DNA from: Hamadaea sp.
GTDB lineage: Bacteria > Actinomycetota > Actinomycetes > Mycobacteriales > Micromonosporaceae
DNA: 64,000 nt
Direction: 5' to 3'
Assembly (NCBI RefSeq): GCF_013362815.1
Contig: NZ_JABFVK010000031.1
Location: 1-64,000 of the forward strand
Positions within the stretch are counted from its first letter, which is position 1; the number at the start of each line of letters is the position of its first letter. Shown here one piece after another: positions 16,909-25,804 of the stretch. The translations under genes were made by a program, and so were the position numbers. The notes below the pieces were generated by a model. The model was not told the DNA's origin. It saw nothing but the letters and a program-made list of their open reading frames with translations, and searched no databases.

Positions 16909-17732
16909 ACACCACCGTCAGCCACCTGCTCGGCCGGATCGGCCGCTACGTCTTCCTCAGCGCGGTCCTCGGGTTCTTCGCGATTCCGTTGCTGTGGCTG
17001 GCGACCGCGCCGTTCGACAGCACGCCGAAGATCACGACGTCGATGCCCGACTTCGCGCTGGACAACTTCCGGGCGTTGCTGGACAACCCCTATGCCGTGG
17101 AGTCACTGCTGAACTCGGTCTGGCTGGCCGGTGGCACGGCGATCCTGGTCGTCGTGTTCGCCGCCCTGGCCGCGTACGCGTTGAGCCGGGTCCGCATCCC
17201 CGGCCGGGACGCCCTGCTCTACGGCCTGCTGCTGCTCTCGTCGATCGTGACGGGGACGGCGACCATGGTGCCGCTGTTCGAGCTGGCGTTCCGGCTGAAC
17301 CTGATCGACTCCCGGCTCGGCGTCATCCTGATCATGTCAGGTGGGCTGCTCCCGGCGGCGATCTTCATCCTCAAGGACTTCATGGACTCCACGCCGACCT
17401 CGTACGAGGAGTCGGCGCGCGTGTTCGGGGCCAGCCCGCTGCAGATCGTGCGGCACATCGTGGTGCCCGTCGTCCGGCCGGGCCTAGCCACCGTCGCGGT
17501 GTGGGCGGTCGCCAACGTGTGGGGCAACTTCCTGGTGCCGTACCTGCTGCTGCGCAGCCCGGACAAGGCTCCGGCGGCGGTCATCATGTACACCCTCTAC
17601 ACCGAGGGCGGGCAGGCCGACCTGCGGCTGCTCTCGACGTTCTCGCTGCTCTACTCGCTGCCGGTCGTGCTCATGTTCATCTTCGTGAGCACCCGCTACG
17701 GCTTCCGCTTCCACGGAGGGATCAAACGCTGA
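16905..17732 (+). CDS. Sugar ABC transporter permease, MalG type
   Basis: The second permease (275 residues) has six predicted helices, with the EAA loop SYEESARVFGASPLQIVRHIVVPVVRPG near residue 165. The GTG start overlaps the previous stop (GTGA) and is preceded by AAGGAGG. The stop shares a base with the ATG of the ATPase gene. With the preceding subunit it makes the transmembrane pore of a CUT1-type importer. Confidence 0.92.
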   Translation: MNTTVSHLLGRIGRYVFLSAVLGFFAIPLLWLATAPFDSTPKITTSMPDFALDNFRALLDNPYAVESLLNSVWLAGGTAILVVVFAALAAYALSRVRIPGRDALLYGLLLLSSIVTGTATMVPLFELAFRLNLIDSRLGVILIMSGGLLPAAIFILKDFMDSTPTSYEESARVFGASPLQIVRHIVVPVVRPGLATVAVWAVANVWGNFLVPYLLLRSPDKAPAAVIMYTLYTEGGQADLRLLSTFSLLYSLPVVLMFIFVSTRYGFRFHGGIKR

Positions 17733-18838
17733 TGGCCGCCATCACCATGAGCGGGCTGACCAAGGTCTACCCCAACGGCGTACGCGCGCTGAACGCCCTC
17801 GATCTGCAGATCGCCGACGGCGAGTTCTTCGCCCTGCTCGGCCCGTCCGGCTGCGGCAAGACGACGTTGCTGCGCACCATCGCCGGGCTGGAGGTCGCCT
17901 CCGGCGGCACCGTCCAGATCGGAGACACCGACGTCACCGGCCTACCGCCCGGCCGGCGCGACGTCGCGATGGTGTTCCAGGATTACGCCCTCTTCCCGCA
18001 CATGAGCGTCCGCGACAACATCGCGTACCCGTTGCGCATCAAGAAGGTGGATCGGCGGACCCGGCACGGCAAGGCGGCCGAGACGGCCGACGGCCTGGGC
18101 CTGGCCGAGCTGCTGGAGCGGCGGCCGGCGCAACTGTCCGGCGGGCAGCAGCAGCGGGTCGCGCTCGCGCGAGCGATGGCCTACACGCCGCAGGTGTTCC
18201 TGCTGGACGAGCCGCTGTCGAACCTGGACGCGCGACTGCGGCTGGAGGCTCGGACGTTCCTCAAGCGCTTGCAGCGTGACCTCGGCGTGACGACGGTGTT
18301 CGTCACCCACGACCAGGCCGAGGCGCTCGCGTTGGCCGACCGGATCGCCGTGATGCAGGGCGGGCGCATCCGCCAGGTGGGTACGCCTGTCGAAGTCTTC
18401 CGCCGCCCGGCGAACACCTTCGTGGCGGGGTTCATCGGCTCGACCCCGATGAACCTGATCCCCGCGACCGTCCGCGACGGCGGCATCGACGTTGCGGGGG
18501 CGGTGCTGCCGATCCCGGAGACGGCCGGTGAAGTGACCCCAGGGGAGAGCATCACCTACGGCGTACGCCCGGAGTATCTCGACTATTCGCCGGCCGAACG
18601 CGCAGGCGCGCTGTCGGGCGAAGTCGTCGTGGTGGAGAATCTCGGCAGTTCGTCCCTGGTCAGCCTCGATCTGCCCGGTGACGCCGGTACGGTGCAAGTC
18701 GTGGTGCCCGAAGGTGACGAACCGCAGCCCGGCGACCGCGGCTGGGTCGTGCCCAAGGCTGGACGAGCCCTGCTGTACCGCGACGACGAGCTGGTCGCCG
18801 CGCCGATTCCCGCCCAGCCCGCCGGTGCGAACCGATGA
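17732..18838 (+). CDS. Sugar ABC transporter ATP-binding protein (MalK/UgpC type)
   Basis: The 368-residue ATPase energises the importer. Walker A is GPSGCGKTT (37-45), the Q-loop VFQDYALFPHMSV, the signature LSGGQQQRVALARA, Walker B VFLLDEPLSNLD and the switch histidine FVTHDQAEA. After residue 240 a TOBE/OB regulatory domain contains YGVRPEYLD, the MalK/UgpC pattern. Having a dedicated ATPase is notable because many actinobacterial CUT1 systems rely on a shared one, as the second transporter in this window appears to do. Confidence 0.95.
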   Translation: MAAITMSGLTKVYPNGVRALNALDLQIADGEFFALLGPSGCGKTTLLRTIAGLEVASGGTVQIGDTDVTGLPPGRRDVAMVFQDYALFPHMSVRDNIAYPLRIKKVDRRTRHGKAAETADGLGLAELLERRPAQLSGGQQQRVALARAMAYTPQVFLLDEPLSNLDARLRLEARTFLKRLQRDLGVTTVFVTHDQAEALALADRIAVMQGGRIRQVGTPVEVFRRPANTFVAGFIGSTPMNLIPATVRDGGIDVAGAVLPIPETAGEVTPGESITYGVRPEYLDYSPAERAGALSGEVVVVENLGSSSLVSLDLPGDAGTVQVVVPEGDEPQPGDRGWVVPKAGRALLYRDDELVAAPIPAQPAGANR

Positions 18839-20025
18839 CGGTGCAACGCGGGCGCTGGACGATGGAGGACCGCGCCGAGCAGATCATGCGCTCGGTCCCC
18901 GTCGAGGTTCCGCCCGGCGCCGCGGAGTTGACCGTCGAGTTGGCGTACGACCGAAGCCGGGGGGTGCTCGACCTCGGGTGTGAGGGACCGAACGGCTTCC
19001 GCGGCTGGTCGGGCGGGGCGCGGGAGCGCTACACGATCACCCCCGGCTGGGCCACGCCGGGATACCTGCCCGGTGACCTCGAACCCGGGGTGTGGCACGT
19101 TCTCCTTCGGCTGCATCGCGTACCGGTGGACGGGCTCGACTTCACCGTTACCGCCACGACATCGGACAAATCGCCGCCCGCGACGAAACAAGAAGGCCCG
19201 CCGAGAGCCGAGCGAGGCCCGCGCAGGGAACTTCCAACCGTGGACGGACAGCAGTGGCTGGCAGGCGATCTGCACTCGCACACCGTCCACAGTGACGGGA
19301 TCTCGACCGTCCCCGAGCTGGCGGCGCTCGCGGTCACCAGGGGACTGGACTTCCTCGCGATCACCGACCACAACACGGTCAGCCACCATCCGGAGCTGAC
19401 CGCTGCGGGCGCGTACCACGGGATCGCCCTGATTCCGGGGCAGGAGGTCACCACCGACCGCGGGCACGCCAACGCCTGGGGCGCCATCGGCTGGGTCGAC
19501 TTCCGGCAGCCGGTCGACGAGTGGATCGCCGCAGTCGAGCGCGACGGCGGCATTCTGTCGATCAACCATCCGCTCGGCGGCGACTGCGCGTGGCGTCAGC
19601 CCGTCAGCGCGCGGCCCCGGCACGCGGAGGTCTGGCACTCGGGCTGGTTCGACCGGACGTGGGGCGCCCCACTGGCCTGGGCCGACGCCTGGCGGCCGGA
19701 CGTCATCCCGGTCGGCGGGAGCGACTATCACCGGCCCGGCAACGACGGGCTGCCGGGCAACCCCACCACGTGGGTGCTCGCTGACGAGGGTGACGTCCTC
19801 GGTGGGCTCAAGGCGGGGCGCGTCGCGATCAACGCCGGTCCCGCCGAGCCGCTGCTGATCCGGCTCGGCGACGAACTGCTCGCCCTCGATGCCGACGGCA
19901 CAGTCCTGATCTGCCCCAGCGGCGCGCGGACAGTGATCCGCGGCGACCGCGCGCTACTCAAGGCCGAGGACGGCCTGCACATCCTCGAAACCGCCACAAC
20001 GGAGGTCGTCGCGCTGTGTCTCTGA
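18835..20025 (+). CDS. PHP-domain metal-dependent phosphoesterase (CehA/McbA type)
   Basis: This 396-residue protein has an N-terminal beta-sandwich-like region (about 20-135) and a PHP domain. Metal-ligand motifs are visible: GDLHSHTVHSDG (His147, His149), LDFLAITDHN, SINHP and GGSDYH. CehA/McbA-type proteins hydrolyse phosphoester or ester bonds, and such genes often accompany glycan transport loci. Here the role may be to remove a phosphate or acyl group from the imported glycoside. The ATG overlaps the ATPase stop (ATGA) and the 3' end overlaps the next gene by 10 bases. Confidence 0.8.
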   Translation: MTVQRGRWTMEDRAEQIMRSVPVEVPPGAAELTVELAYDRSRGVLDLGCEGPNGFRGWSGGARERYTITPGWATPGYLPGDLEPGVWHVLLRLHRVPVDGLDFTVTATTSDKSPPATKQEGPPRAERGPRRELPTVDGQQWLAGDLHSHTVHSDGISTVPELAALAVTRGLDFLAITDHNTVSHHPELTAAGAYHGIALIPGQEVTTDRGHANAWGAIGWVDFRQPVDEWIAAVERDGGILSINHPLGGDCAWRQPVSARPRHAEVWHSGWFDRTWGAPLAWADAWRPDVIPVGGSDYHRPGNDGLPGNPTTWVLADEGDVLGGLKAGRVAINAGPAEPLLIRLGDELLALDADGTVLICPSGARTVIRGDRALLKAEDGLHILETATTEVVALCL

Positions 20026-20948
20026 ACAGCCAGTCGGTGAGGATCGCCAACGCACCCTGCAACTTCGGGATCTACTCCCTCGACTCGCCGATCGTCGACC
20101 CGGACACGCTGCTCGCCGAGCTTTCGGCGGCCGGGTACACCGGGATCGACTCCGGTCCGATCGGCTATCTCGGCACCGGCTCGGACCTCGTAGAGCGGCT
20201 GGCCCGGCACGGCATGCAGCTCGCCGGCGGCTGGGTCGACCTGCGCTACGGCGACGCCGACGGCTTCGCGGCCGATCTGTCCAACTTGGACGCCGCGCTC
20301 GACGTGTTCGCTGCTGCCGCGCAGGTCAATTCAGCCGGCGACGACGACCGGTTCGCTCCCCGGCCGACGCTCGCCTGCCCCGCCAATCCCATCCGGTTCG
20401 CTGCTCCCGGCGTACCCGTGGCAGACGACGCGGCCTTGCCCGAATCGGCCTGGACCGCCTTCGCGGACCGGGTCCAGCAGGCCGCGGACCGATGCCGGGC
20501 GCGCGGTCTGGAGCCGGTCTTCCACTATCACCTCGGCACGGACATCGAGACGGGCGACGAGGCCGATCGATTGCTCGCGCTGACCGACATCTCGATCTGC
20601 CTGGACACCGGCCATCTCACCCTCGCCGGCGGCGACGCGGTGGCCGCGGTCCGCCACTGGGGTCCGCGCATCAAACAGGTCCACGTCAAAGACGCGGACC
20701 GTCTCGTTCATCATCGGGTACGCGAAGAAGGGGCGGACTTGTCAGCGATGGTGAGAGCCGGTGGATTCCCGGCGATCGGCCAGGGCGACGTCGATCTCCC
20801 GGCGGTGCTGGCCGAACTGACCGAGATCGGTTACACCGGTTGGCTCGTCGTGGAGCAGGACGCGCCCGGAACCGGTCAGGATCTCGATCGCATCCTCGCC
20901 GACCAGCGCGCCAACCGGGCTCAGCTCGCCGCGTGGGGGCTGCGATGA
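20016..20948 (+). CDS. Sugar phosphate isomerase/epimerase-type TIM barrel
   Basis: The 310-residue protein belongs to the xylose-isomerase-like TIM-barrel superfamily (IolE/hydroxypyruvate-isomerase-like). The motifs FHYHLGTDIETGDE, DISICLDTGHLTLAGGD, IKQVHVKDA and GWLVVEQDAP carry the metal-binding Glu, Asp, His and Glu residues. It probably isomerises or dehydrates a keto-sugar or inositol-like intermediate. The GTG start has GGAGG ten bases upstream inside the preceding gene; another GTG seven codons later is possible. The ATG of the following oxidoreductase overlaps its stop. Confidence 0.8.
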   Translation: MSLNSQSVRIANAPCNFGIYSLDSPIVDPDTLLAELSAAGYTGIDSGPIGYLGTGSDLVERLARHGMQLAGGWVDLRYGDADGFAADLSNLDAALDVFAAAAQVNSAGDDDRFAPRPTLACPANPIRFAAPGVPVADDAALPESAWTAFADRVQQAADRCRARGLEPVFHYHLGTDIETGDEADRLLALTDISICLDTGHLTLAGGDAVAAVRHWGPRIKQVHVKDADRLVHHRVREEGADLSAMVRAGGFPAIGQGDVDLPAVLAELTEIGYTGWLVVEQDAPGTGQDLDRILADQRANRAQLAAWGLR

Positions 20949-22009
20949 TCCGGGTTGCCGTCGCCGGGCTGGGCGCGATCGCGCGTACGGCGCATCTGCC
21001 GATGCTGGCCCGGCGGTCCGACCTGTTCTCCGTCGCCGCCGTCAGTGATCTGTCGCCGACCGCGCTCGCCGAGTTCGACGTTCCTGCGTACGCCGACGCA
21101 GCGGACATGATCGCCGCAGGCGGGTTCGACGCGATCCTGCTGCTGACCTCGGGTTCGCACGGAGAGCTGGCCGGTCAGGCGCTCGCGGCCGGGCTGCCGG
21201 TGTTCTGTGAGAAGCCGCTCGCGCTCACCCGCGCCGAAGTGGCGCAGTTACCCGAGGCGGATCGGCTCATGGTCGGCTACATGAAGCAGTACGACCCAGC
21301 GGTGGAACGGGCGCTCGAAGAGCTGGACCGGATCGGCGGACCGGCGGCGGTGCACCACGTCGACGTGAGCGTCCTGCACCCGAGCGGCGATTCGCAGCTC
21401 GCCTTCGCTCACCTGCCCACGTTCTCGGACGTCCCGGCTTCGGCGGTCGCCTTGCTCCGGGCCCGCGATGGCGACCTCGTACGCGCGGCCGTCGGCGACG
21501 ATCCAGGTGCACAGGGTCTCTATCGCATCCTCGTCAACAGCCTCAGTCACGACCTGTCCCTGCTGCGGCTGTTCACCGGCGCGCCCGCGACCGTCGACCA
21601 CGCCACGACCTGGGTACGCAAAGACGTGCCCGAGCCGTCCGTCGAGGTCACCGGCGACCTGCCCGAAGGCGGGCGCTTCACGCTGCACTGGCACTACCTG
21701 CCGGACTATCCGGCGTACCGGGAGACCGTGACGCTGCACCACGAACGCGGCTCGCTCGAACTCGTCTTCCCGTCGCCGTACCTGATGAACGCGCCGACTC
21801 AGCTGACCATTGTGGACGGAGCGTTCCGGTCGGTCTTCACGAGCGTCGACGAAGCCTTCGAACGGGAACTCGTCGCCTTCCACTCGCTCGTGACCTCCGG
21901 TACGCCACCGAGGACCGGCGCCGAGGGCGGCCTGTCCGACCTGATCACCAGCCAGCGCATCGTCCGCGCGTCCGCCCATCCCGTCTCCGGAGAGGCCACT
22001 TCCGCATGA
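20945..22009 (+). CDS. Gfo/Idh/MocA-family oxidoreductase
   Basis: The 354-residue NAD(P)-dependent sugar dehydrogenase has an N-terminal Rossmann fold (MIRVAVAGLGAIARTAHLPML) and the family's EKPLALT motif (FCEKPLAL near residue 85). The C-terminal alpha/beta substrate domain contains NSLSHDLSLLRL, supplying the conserved histidine. It likely oxidises or reduces the sugar released by the mannosidase, together with the TIM-barrel enzyme encoded just upstream. ATGA overlaps join it to both neighbours. Confidence 0.85.
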   Translation: MIRVAVAGLGAIARTAHLPMLARRSDLFSVAAVSDLSPTALAEFDVPAYADAADMIAAGGFDAILLLTSGSHGELAGQALAAGLPVFCEKPLALTRAEVAQLPEADRLMVGYMKQYDPAVERALEELDRIGGPAAVHHVDVSVLHPSGDSQLAFAHLPTFSDVPASAVALLRARDGDLVRAAVGDDPGAQGLYRILVNSLSHDLSLLRLFTGAPATVDHATTWVRKDVPEPSVEVTGDLPEGGRFTLHWHYLPDYPAYRETVTLHHERGSLELVFPSPYLMNAPTQLTIVDGAFRSVFTSVDEAFERELVAFHSLVTSGTPPRTGAEGGLSDLITSQRIVRASAHPVSGEATSA

Positions 22010-24699
22010 CGCCCACTTCCTCGACGACGCAGATCATCGTCGTGCCGCATACGCATTGGGATCGTGAGTGGTACGAGCCGTTCCAGCGGTTCCGGCTGCG
22101 CCTGGTGGCGTTGCTCGACGACGTGTTCGACCGGATGGCCGCCGACCCTCGGCAACGATTCACTCTGGACGGGCAGATGGCCGCCGTCGACGACTACCTC
22201 GAAGTACGCCCTGATCGTAAAGAGCAGGTGCGCGCGCTGGTCGAGAACGGGCAACTGTCGGTCGGCCCGTGGCAGATCCTGCTCGACGAGTTCCTCTGCT
22301 CCGGCGAGAACATCGTCCGCAACCTCGAACGGGGTCTCAACCGCGCCGAAGAACTCGGCGCAGCGCTGCCGGTCGGCTACCTGCCCGACATGTTCGGCCA
22401 CATCGCGCAGATGCCGCAGATCCTGGCCGGCGCCGGGCTCGCCCACGCCTGTGTCTTCCGGGGCGTACCGGGGTCGCTGGAGCAGCACGCGTTCGGCTGG
22501 GAGGCCCCGGACGGCACGGTCATCCGCACCGAGTACCTCCCCGGCGGCTACGGCAACGCCGCTTCGCTCACCGCCTCGCCGCCGCTCGTCGCCGCGCGGG
22601 CGGAGGAACTCGCTTCGTATTTGCGCGCCTGGTGGCCGGAAAACGGGCCGATGCTGGGCATGTACGGAACTGACCATGCAGCCCCGGCTGCCGACGTCGC
22701 CGACCTGCTCGCCCGGGCATCCAAGGAGACGGGGATCGACCTGCGCCTCGGTACGCTGGCCGAGTACTTCGCCACGCAGTCCACCCGGTTCGAAGGGCTG
22801 CCCCGGATCACCGGCGAGCTGCGGTCCCACTCCCGCGCGAACATCCTGCCCGGGGTCATCTCTGTGCGTACCCCTCTGAAACGGGCGATGGGACGCGCGG
22901 AGCGGGCGGTGGAGCGCCACGCCGAGCCGCTCGCGGCGTTGTGGCACGACGGGCCGCCAGTGCAGGGTTTCCTGGACATGGCCTGGAGCCGGCTGATCGA
23001 CGCGTCGTGCCACGACTCGGTGACCGGCTGCGGCTGCGACGAGACCGCGGTGCAGGTGGCCGCGCGGCTTGCCGAGGCCGATCAGCTGGCCCGGGCGGTC
23101 GTGGATCTGGCCGGGGCGAGCCTGGCCGCGGCCGTCCCGAACGACGGATACGCCATCTGGAACCCCTCGCCGTTCCCACGGACGTCCTTGGTTTCGCTCG
23201 ACATTCCGTCGTCTTCCTCACTGGTGACCGGCGACGGTACGCCGGTGCCGATCCAGGTTCTCGCCGACGGGCCGTCCGTGCTCGCTTCGGATGACCTCGA
23301 CGGCCCTTCCGAGATCGCGAAGGGCTTGCGGCGCATCCACGGCATCGAGCTGTACGGGCAGGAGATCACCAAGTGGGAGCTGGTCGGCGACGAGCTGACC
23401 TTCCACGTGGCCCGGCATGGCGATCCGTCGTTCAGCCTCGACGCCGTGTGGGCCGCCATTTCCGGCCTGGCCTCGGTCCGGATGCGGATCGTCGCCGCTC
23501 CGCGTTCCGTTGTCGCCGCCTGTGTCACCGTTCCGGCCCTTGGGCATGTCTCGGTGCGGCCCTCCTCATCGGCTGCCGTTGCAGATGCGCCGGTGTCGGT
23601 CGATGGGTCCATTCTGGACAACGGGCTGCTGCGGTTCAACGTCGCCGACATCGGGCTGATCGTCGACGGCGGGGATGTCGGGGACAGTTACAACTACTCG
23701 CCGCCCGCGTCTGACCTGCTGGTCTCGTCGCCGGCTTCCACTTCGGTCTCGGTGGAATCGGCCGGACCATTGGCTGCAGTGGCTCTTGTGACCAGGGTCT
23801 ACGAGTGGCCCGTCGCCGCGTCGTCACCCACTCCGGTCAGCCCGGTCGTGGTCGCCGCCGCGCCACCGGCCCCCGCCCGGTCCGCCACGCTGGTCCCGGT
23901 GACGGTGGTGACCCGGGTCGAACTCCGGGTCGGCGAAACGTTCGTGCGCCTGACGATCAGCTTCGACAACCCGTGCTCGGATCATCGCGTACGCCTTCAC
24001 CTGCCCTTCTTCGGCGCGTCGGATTCGCACGCGGAGGGGCAGTTCGCGGTGGTCTCCCGCTCTTCCGACTCAGTCGAGGGCGGTGGTGGGGAGTATCCGT
24101 TGCCGACGTTCCCCGCGTCGGGCTTCGTCGTGGCGGGCTCGACCGCCGCGCTGTTGACTCAGCCCACGGAGTACGAAGTAGTCGACGGCCACCTCGCGAT
24201 CACGCTGCTGCGTTCGGTCGGCATGCTGTCCCGGAACATCGTCGCGTTGCGGGACGAGCCGGCCGGGCCGCAGTTGCCTGCGCCGCAAGCCCAATGCCAT
24301 GGGCCTATCACGTTCGACCTGGCGGTCATGCCCATCCGGGAGTCGTGGGACCGGGCGGGCGTGGCCACGGCGGCCGAGGTCTATCGGCATTCGCTGCTCG
24401 CGTTCCCGGGGACCGCTGCGTCGTCCGCTTCGCTGCCTCCTTCGGCTACCGGGTTGTCCTTGTCCGGCGACGGCGTTGTCATGACCTCGCTTCGCTCGCG
24501 CTCCTCTTGTGTCGAGGTACGCGTCGTGTGCCTGCGGCCCTCGCCGTCCACCGCTGTCGTGTCCTTGCCTGGTCTGTCGGCGGCCTGGCTGGCTGACCTG
24601 CGGGGGCGGCGGGGGTCGGCATTGGACGTCGGCGCGGACGGCTCGGTTCGGGTGGACTTGCGGGGGTTCGAGATCGCTACGCTTCAGCTTTCGGTCTGA
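22006..24699 (+). CDS. GH38 alpha-mannosidase (MngB-like)
   Basis: An 897-residue glycoside hydrolase family 38 enzyme with no signal peptide, so it acts in the cytoplasm on imported substrate. The zinc-site motif is HTHWDREWY (His17, Asp19) and the nucleophile is Asp128 in YLPDMFGHIAQMP. Further landmarks are MYGTDHAAP and SCHDSVTGCGCDE. The HTHWDREWY form is that of MngB-like enzymes, which include mannosylglycerate hydrolases, so mannosylglycerate or another alpha-mannoside is possible. The C-terminal 250 residues form the beta-domains. It ends the operon 6 bases before a large hairpin. Confidence 0.92.
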   Translation: MTPTSSTTQIIVVPHTHWDREWYEPFQRFRLRLVALLDDVFDRMAADPRQRFTLDGQMAAVDDYLEVRPDRKEQVRALVENGQLSVGPWQILLDEFLCSGENIVRNLERGLNRAEELGAALPVGYLPDMFGHIAQMPQILAGAGLAHACVFRGVPGSLEQHAFGWEAPDGTVIRTEYLPGGYGNAASLTASPPLVAARAEELASYLRAWWPENGPMLGMYGTDHAAPAADVADLLARASKETGIDLRLGTLAEYFATQSTRFEGLPRITGELRSHSRANILPGVISVRTPLKRAMGRAERAVERHAEPLAALWHDGPPVQGFLDMAWSRLIDASCHDSVTGCGCDETAVQVAARLAEADQLARAVVDLAGASLAAAVPNDGYAIWNPSPFPRTSLVSLDIPSSSSLVTGDGTPVPIQVLADGPSVLASDDLDGPSEIAKGLRRIHGIELYGQEITKWELVGDELTFHVARHGDPSFSLDAVWAAISGLASVRMRIVAAPRSVVAACVTVPALGHVSVRPSSSAAVADAPVSVDGSILDNGLLRFNVADIGLIVDGGDVGDSYNYSPPASDLLVSSPASTSVSVESAGPLAAVALVTRVYEWPVAASSPTPVSPVVVAAAPPAPARSATLVPVTVVTRVELRVGETFVRLTISFDNPCSDHRVRLHLPFFGASDSHAEGQFAVVSRSSDSVEGGGGEYPLPTFPASGFVVAGSTAALLTQPTEYEVVDGHLAITLLRSVGMLSRNIVALRDEPAGPQLPAPQAQCHGPITFDLAVMPIRESWDRAGVATAAEVYRHSLLAFPGTAASSASLPPSATGLSLSGDGVVMTSLRSRSSCVEVRVVCLRPSPSTAVVSLPGLSAAWLADLRGRRGSALDVGADGSVRVDLRGFEIATLQLSV

Positions 24700-24705
24700 C
24701 GGTTC

Positions 24706-24758
24706 GGTGGTACGCCATGCACGCTTCCTGTCATCGGAAGGGTGCACGGCGTACCACC
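24706..24758. repeat. Long hairpin after the mannosidase gene
   Basis: The 17-bp arms GGTGGTACGCCATGCAC and GTGCACGGCGTACCACC pair with one mismatch, and an inner CTTCC/GGAAG pair extends the stem. There is no T tract. It could act as a transcript-end or RNA-stabilising hairpin for the operon. The left arm is shared with the repeat at 6286-6346. Confidence 0.75.
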
Positions 24759-24825
24759 CGTTGTGGCCTCACACTTGACCCTCACGCTTGACCCTCACGC
24801 GACGTGAGTCCCTACCGTCGTACGC

Positions 24826-25671
24826 ATGAAGATCACGGTTATGGATACGCCCCGGGCGATGCTGGAGATCCTGGCCCGCCCGCTTTCTGAGCGCGCCGAA
24901 GAACTTCGGCGGCTCGTCGCTGCGATGTACGAGCACGTCCCGATGCCGGGCGATCCGGTCGACCTGCACCACCAGGGTGGCGGCTTCCGCGTCGACACCG
25001 ACGACCCACGCTACGTTCCGGCGCTGGAGCGACTCGTCACCGACGACGTCGTCGGGCAGATCACCGTGGCGCTGGAGCAAGCGAGTGCGGCGCTGGGCGA
25101 ATGGAAGCAGCCCGACGAGGTCAAGGTCCTGTTCATGCTGGGCAACCCCGACGACGAGCACCTGATGAAGGTCACCGGCGGGTACTACGGCATGGGTGGC
25201 GCGCCCGGTTGGCTCTACCTCATCGGCTGGCCCTCCGACGACGTCATCGGGCGGATCGCGTACTGCGCGGTTCACGAGCTGCACCACCAGATTCGCTACC
25301 AGAACGTTCCGTGGGTGCCGATGGTCGGCGAACACGTCGTCTCCGAAGGACTGGCCGAGGCGTTCGTCCGCGAAGTCTTCGGCCCGGCGGCGATGGGTCC
25401 CTGGTCGACGATGGTGTCCGGCTCTCCACTGGACGCTGCGTATGCGAAGACGATCGCGGCGTTCGACCTCACCGGTTACGACAAGACCGCCGCGTACGTG
25501 CTCGGCGACACGACGGCGCAGAAGTTCGGCTCCGAGCCGGTCGGCATCCCCGACATGGCCGGGTACGCAGTCGGCCTCCGCATCGTGGACGCGCACCTGG
25601 CGGCTACCGGCCTGACGGTGGCGCAGAGCACCGGCCTCACCGGCTCCGAAATCCTCGCTCGCGCCACGTGA
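24826..25671 (+). CDS. DUF2268-type putative zinc protease
   Basis: A 281-residue cytoplasmic protein with the metalloprotease motif HELHHQIRYQN (HExxH) near residue 150, followed by the downstream EGLAEAFVREVFG, whose glutamate is a likely third zinc ligand. This arrangement matches the predicted zinc-dependent protease family DUF2268. The substrate is unknown. The start lies seven bases after TACCGT with no Shine-Dalgarno, so the mRNA is probably leaderless. It is flanked by palindromes on both sides and stands alone. Confidence 0.75.
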   Translation: MKITVMDTPRAMLEILARPLSERAEELRRLVAAMYEHVPMPGDPVDLHHQGGGFRVDTDDPRYVPALERLVTDDVVGQITVALEQASAALGEWKQPDEVKVLFMLGNPDDEHLMKVTGGYYGMGGAPGWLYLIGWPSDDVIGRIAYCAVHELHHQIRYQNVPWVPMVGEHVVSEGLAEAFVREVFGPAAMGPWSTMVSGSPLDAAYAKTIAAFDLTGYDKTAAYVLGDTTAQKFGSEPVGIPDMAGYAVGLRIVDAHLAATGLTVAQSTGLTGSEILARAT

Positions 25672-25686
25672 GAACGGTACCCGCAT

Positions 25687-25737
25687 GATCATGGTCATTT
25701 CTGCGTTGTGATAGCGACCCAGAAAATGACCATGATC
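25687..25737. repeat. GATCA-ended hairpin between genes
   Basis: The arms GATCATGGTCATTTCTG (25687-25703) and CAGAAAATGACCATGATC (25720-25737) pair with one bulged base around a 16-base loop. It sits 16 bases after the DUF2268 stop and may end that transcript. No T run follows. Confidence 0.7.
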
Positions 25738-25804
25738 TTGCTGGTGCCGGATCGGCGGGTCATCCGTTAACGCCATGGGCTTGACTGGCTGTACCCTGCC
25801 CCGC

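Noticed and set aside
25781-25797. TTGACT followed by TACCCT read as a standard -35/-10 promoter
   Set aside because: The spacing is only 5 bases, far from the usual 17. Only the TACCCT box is kept.
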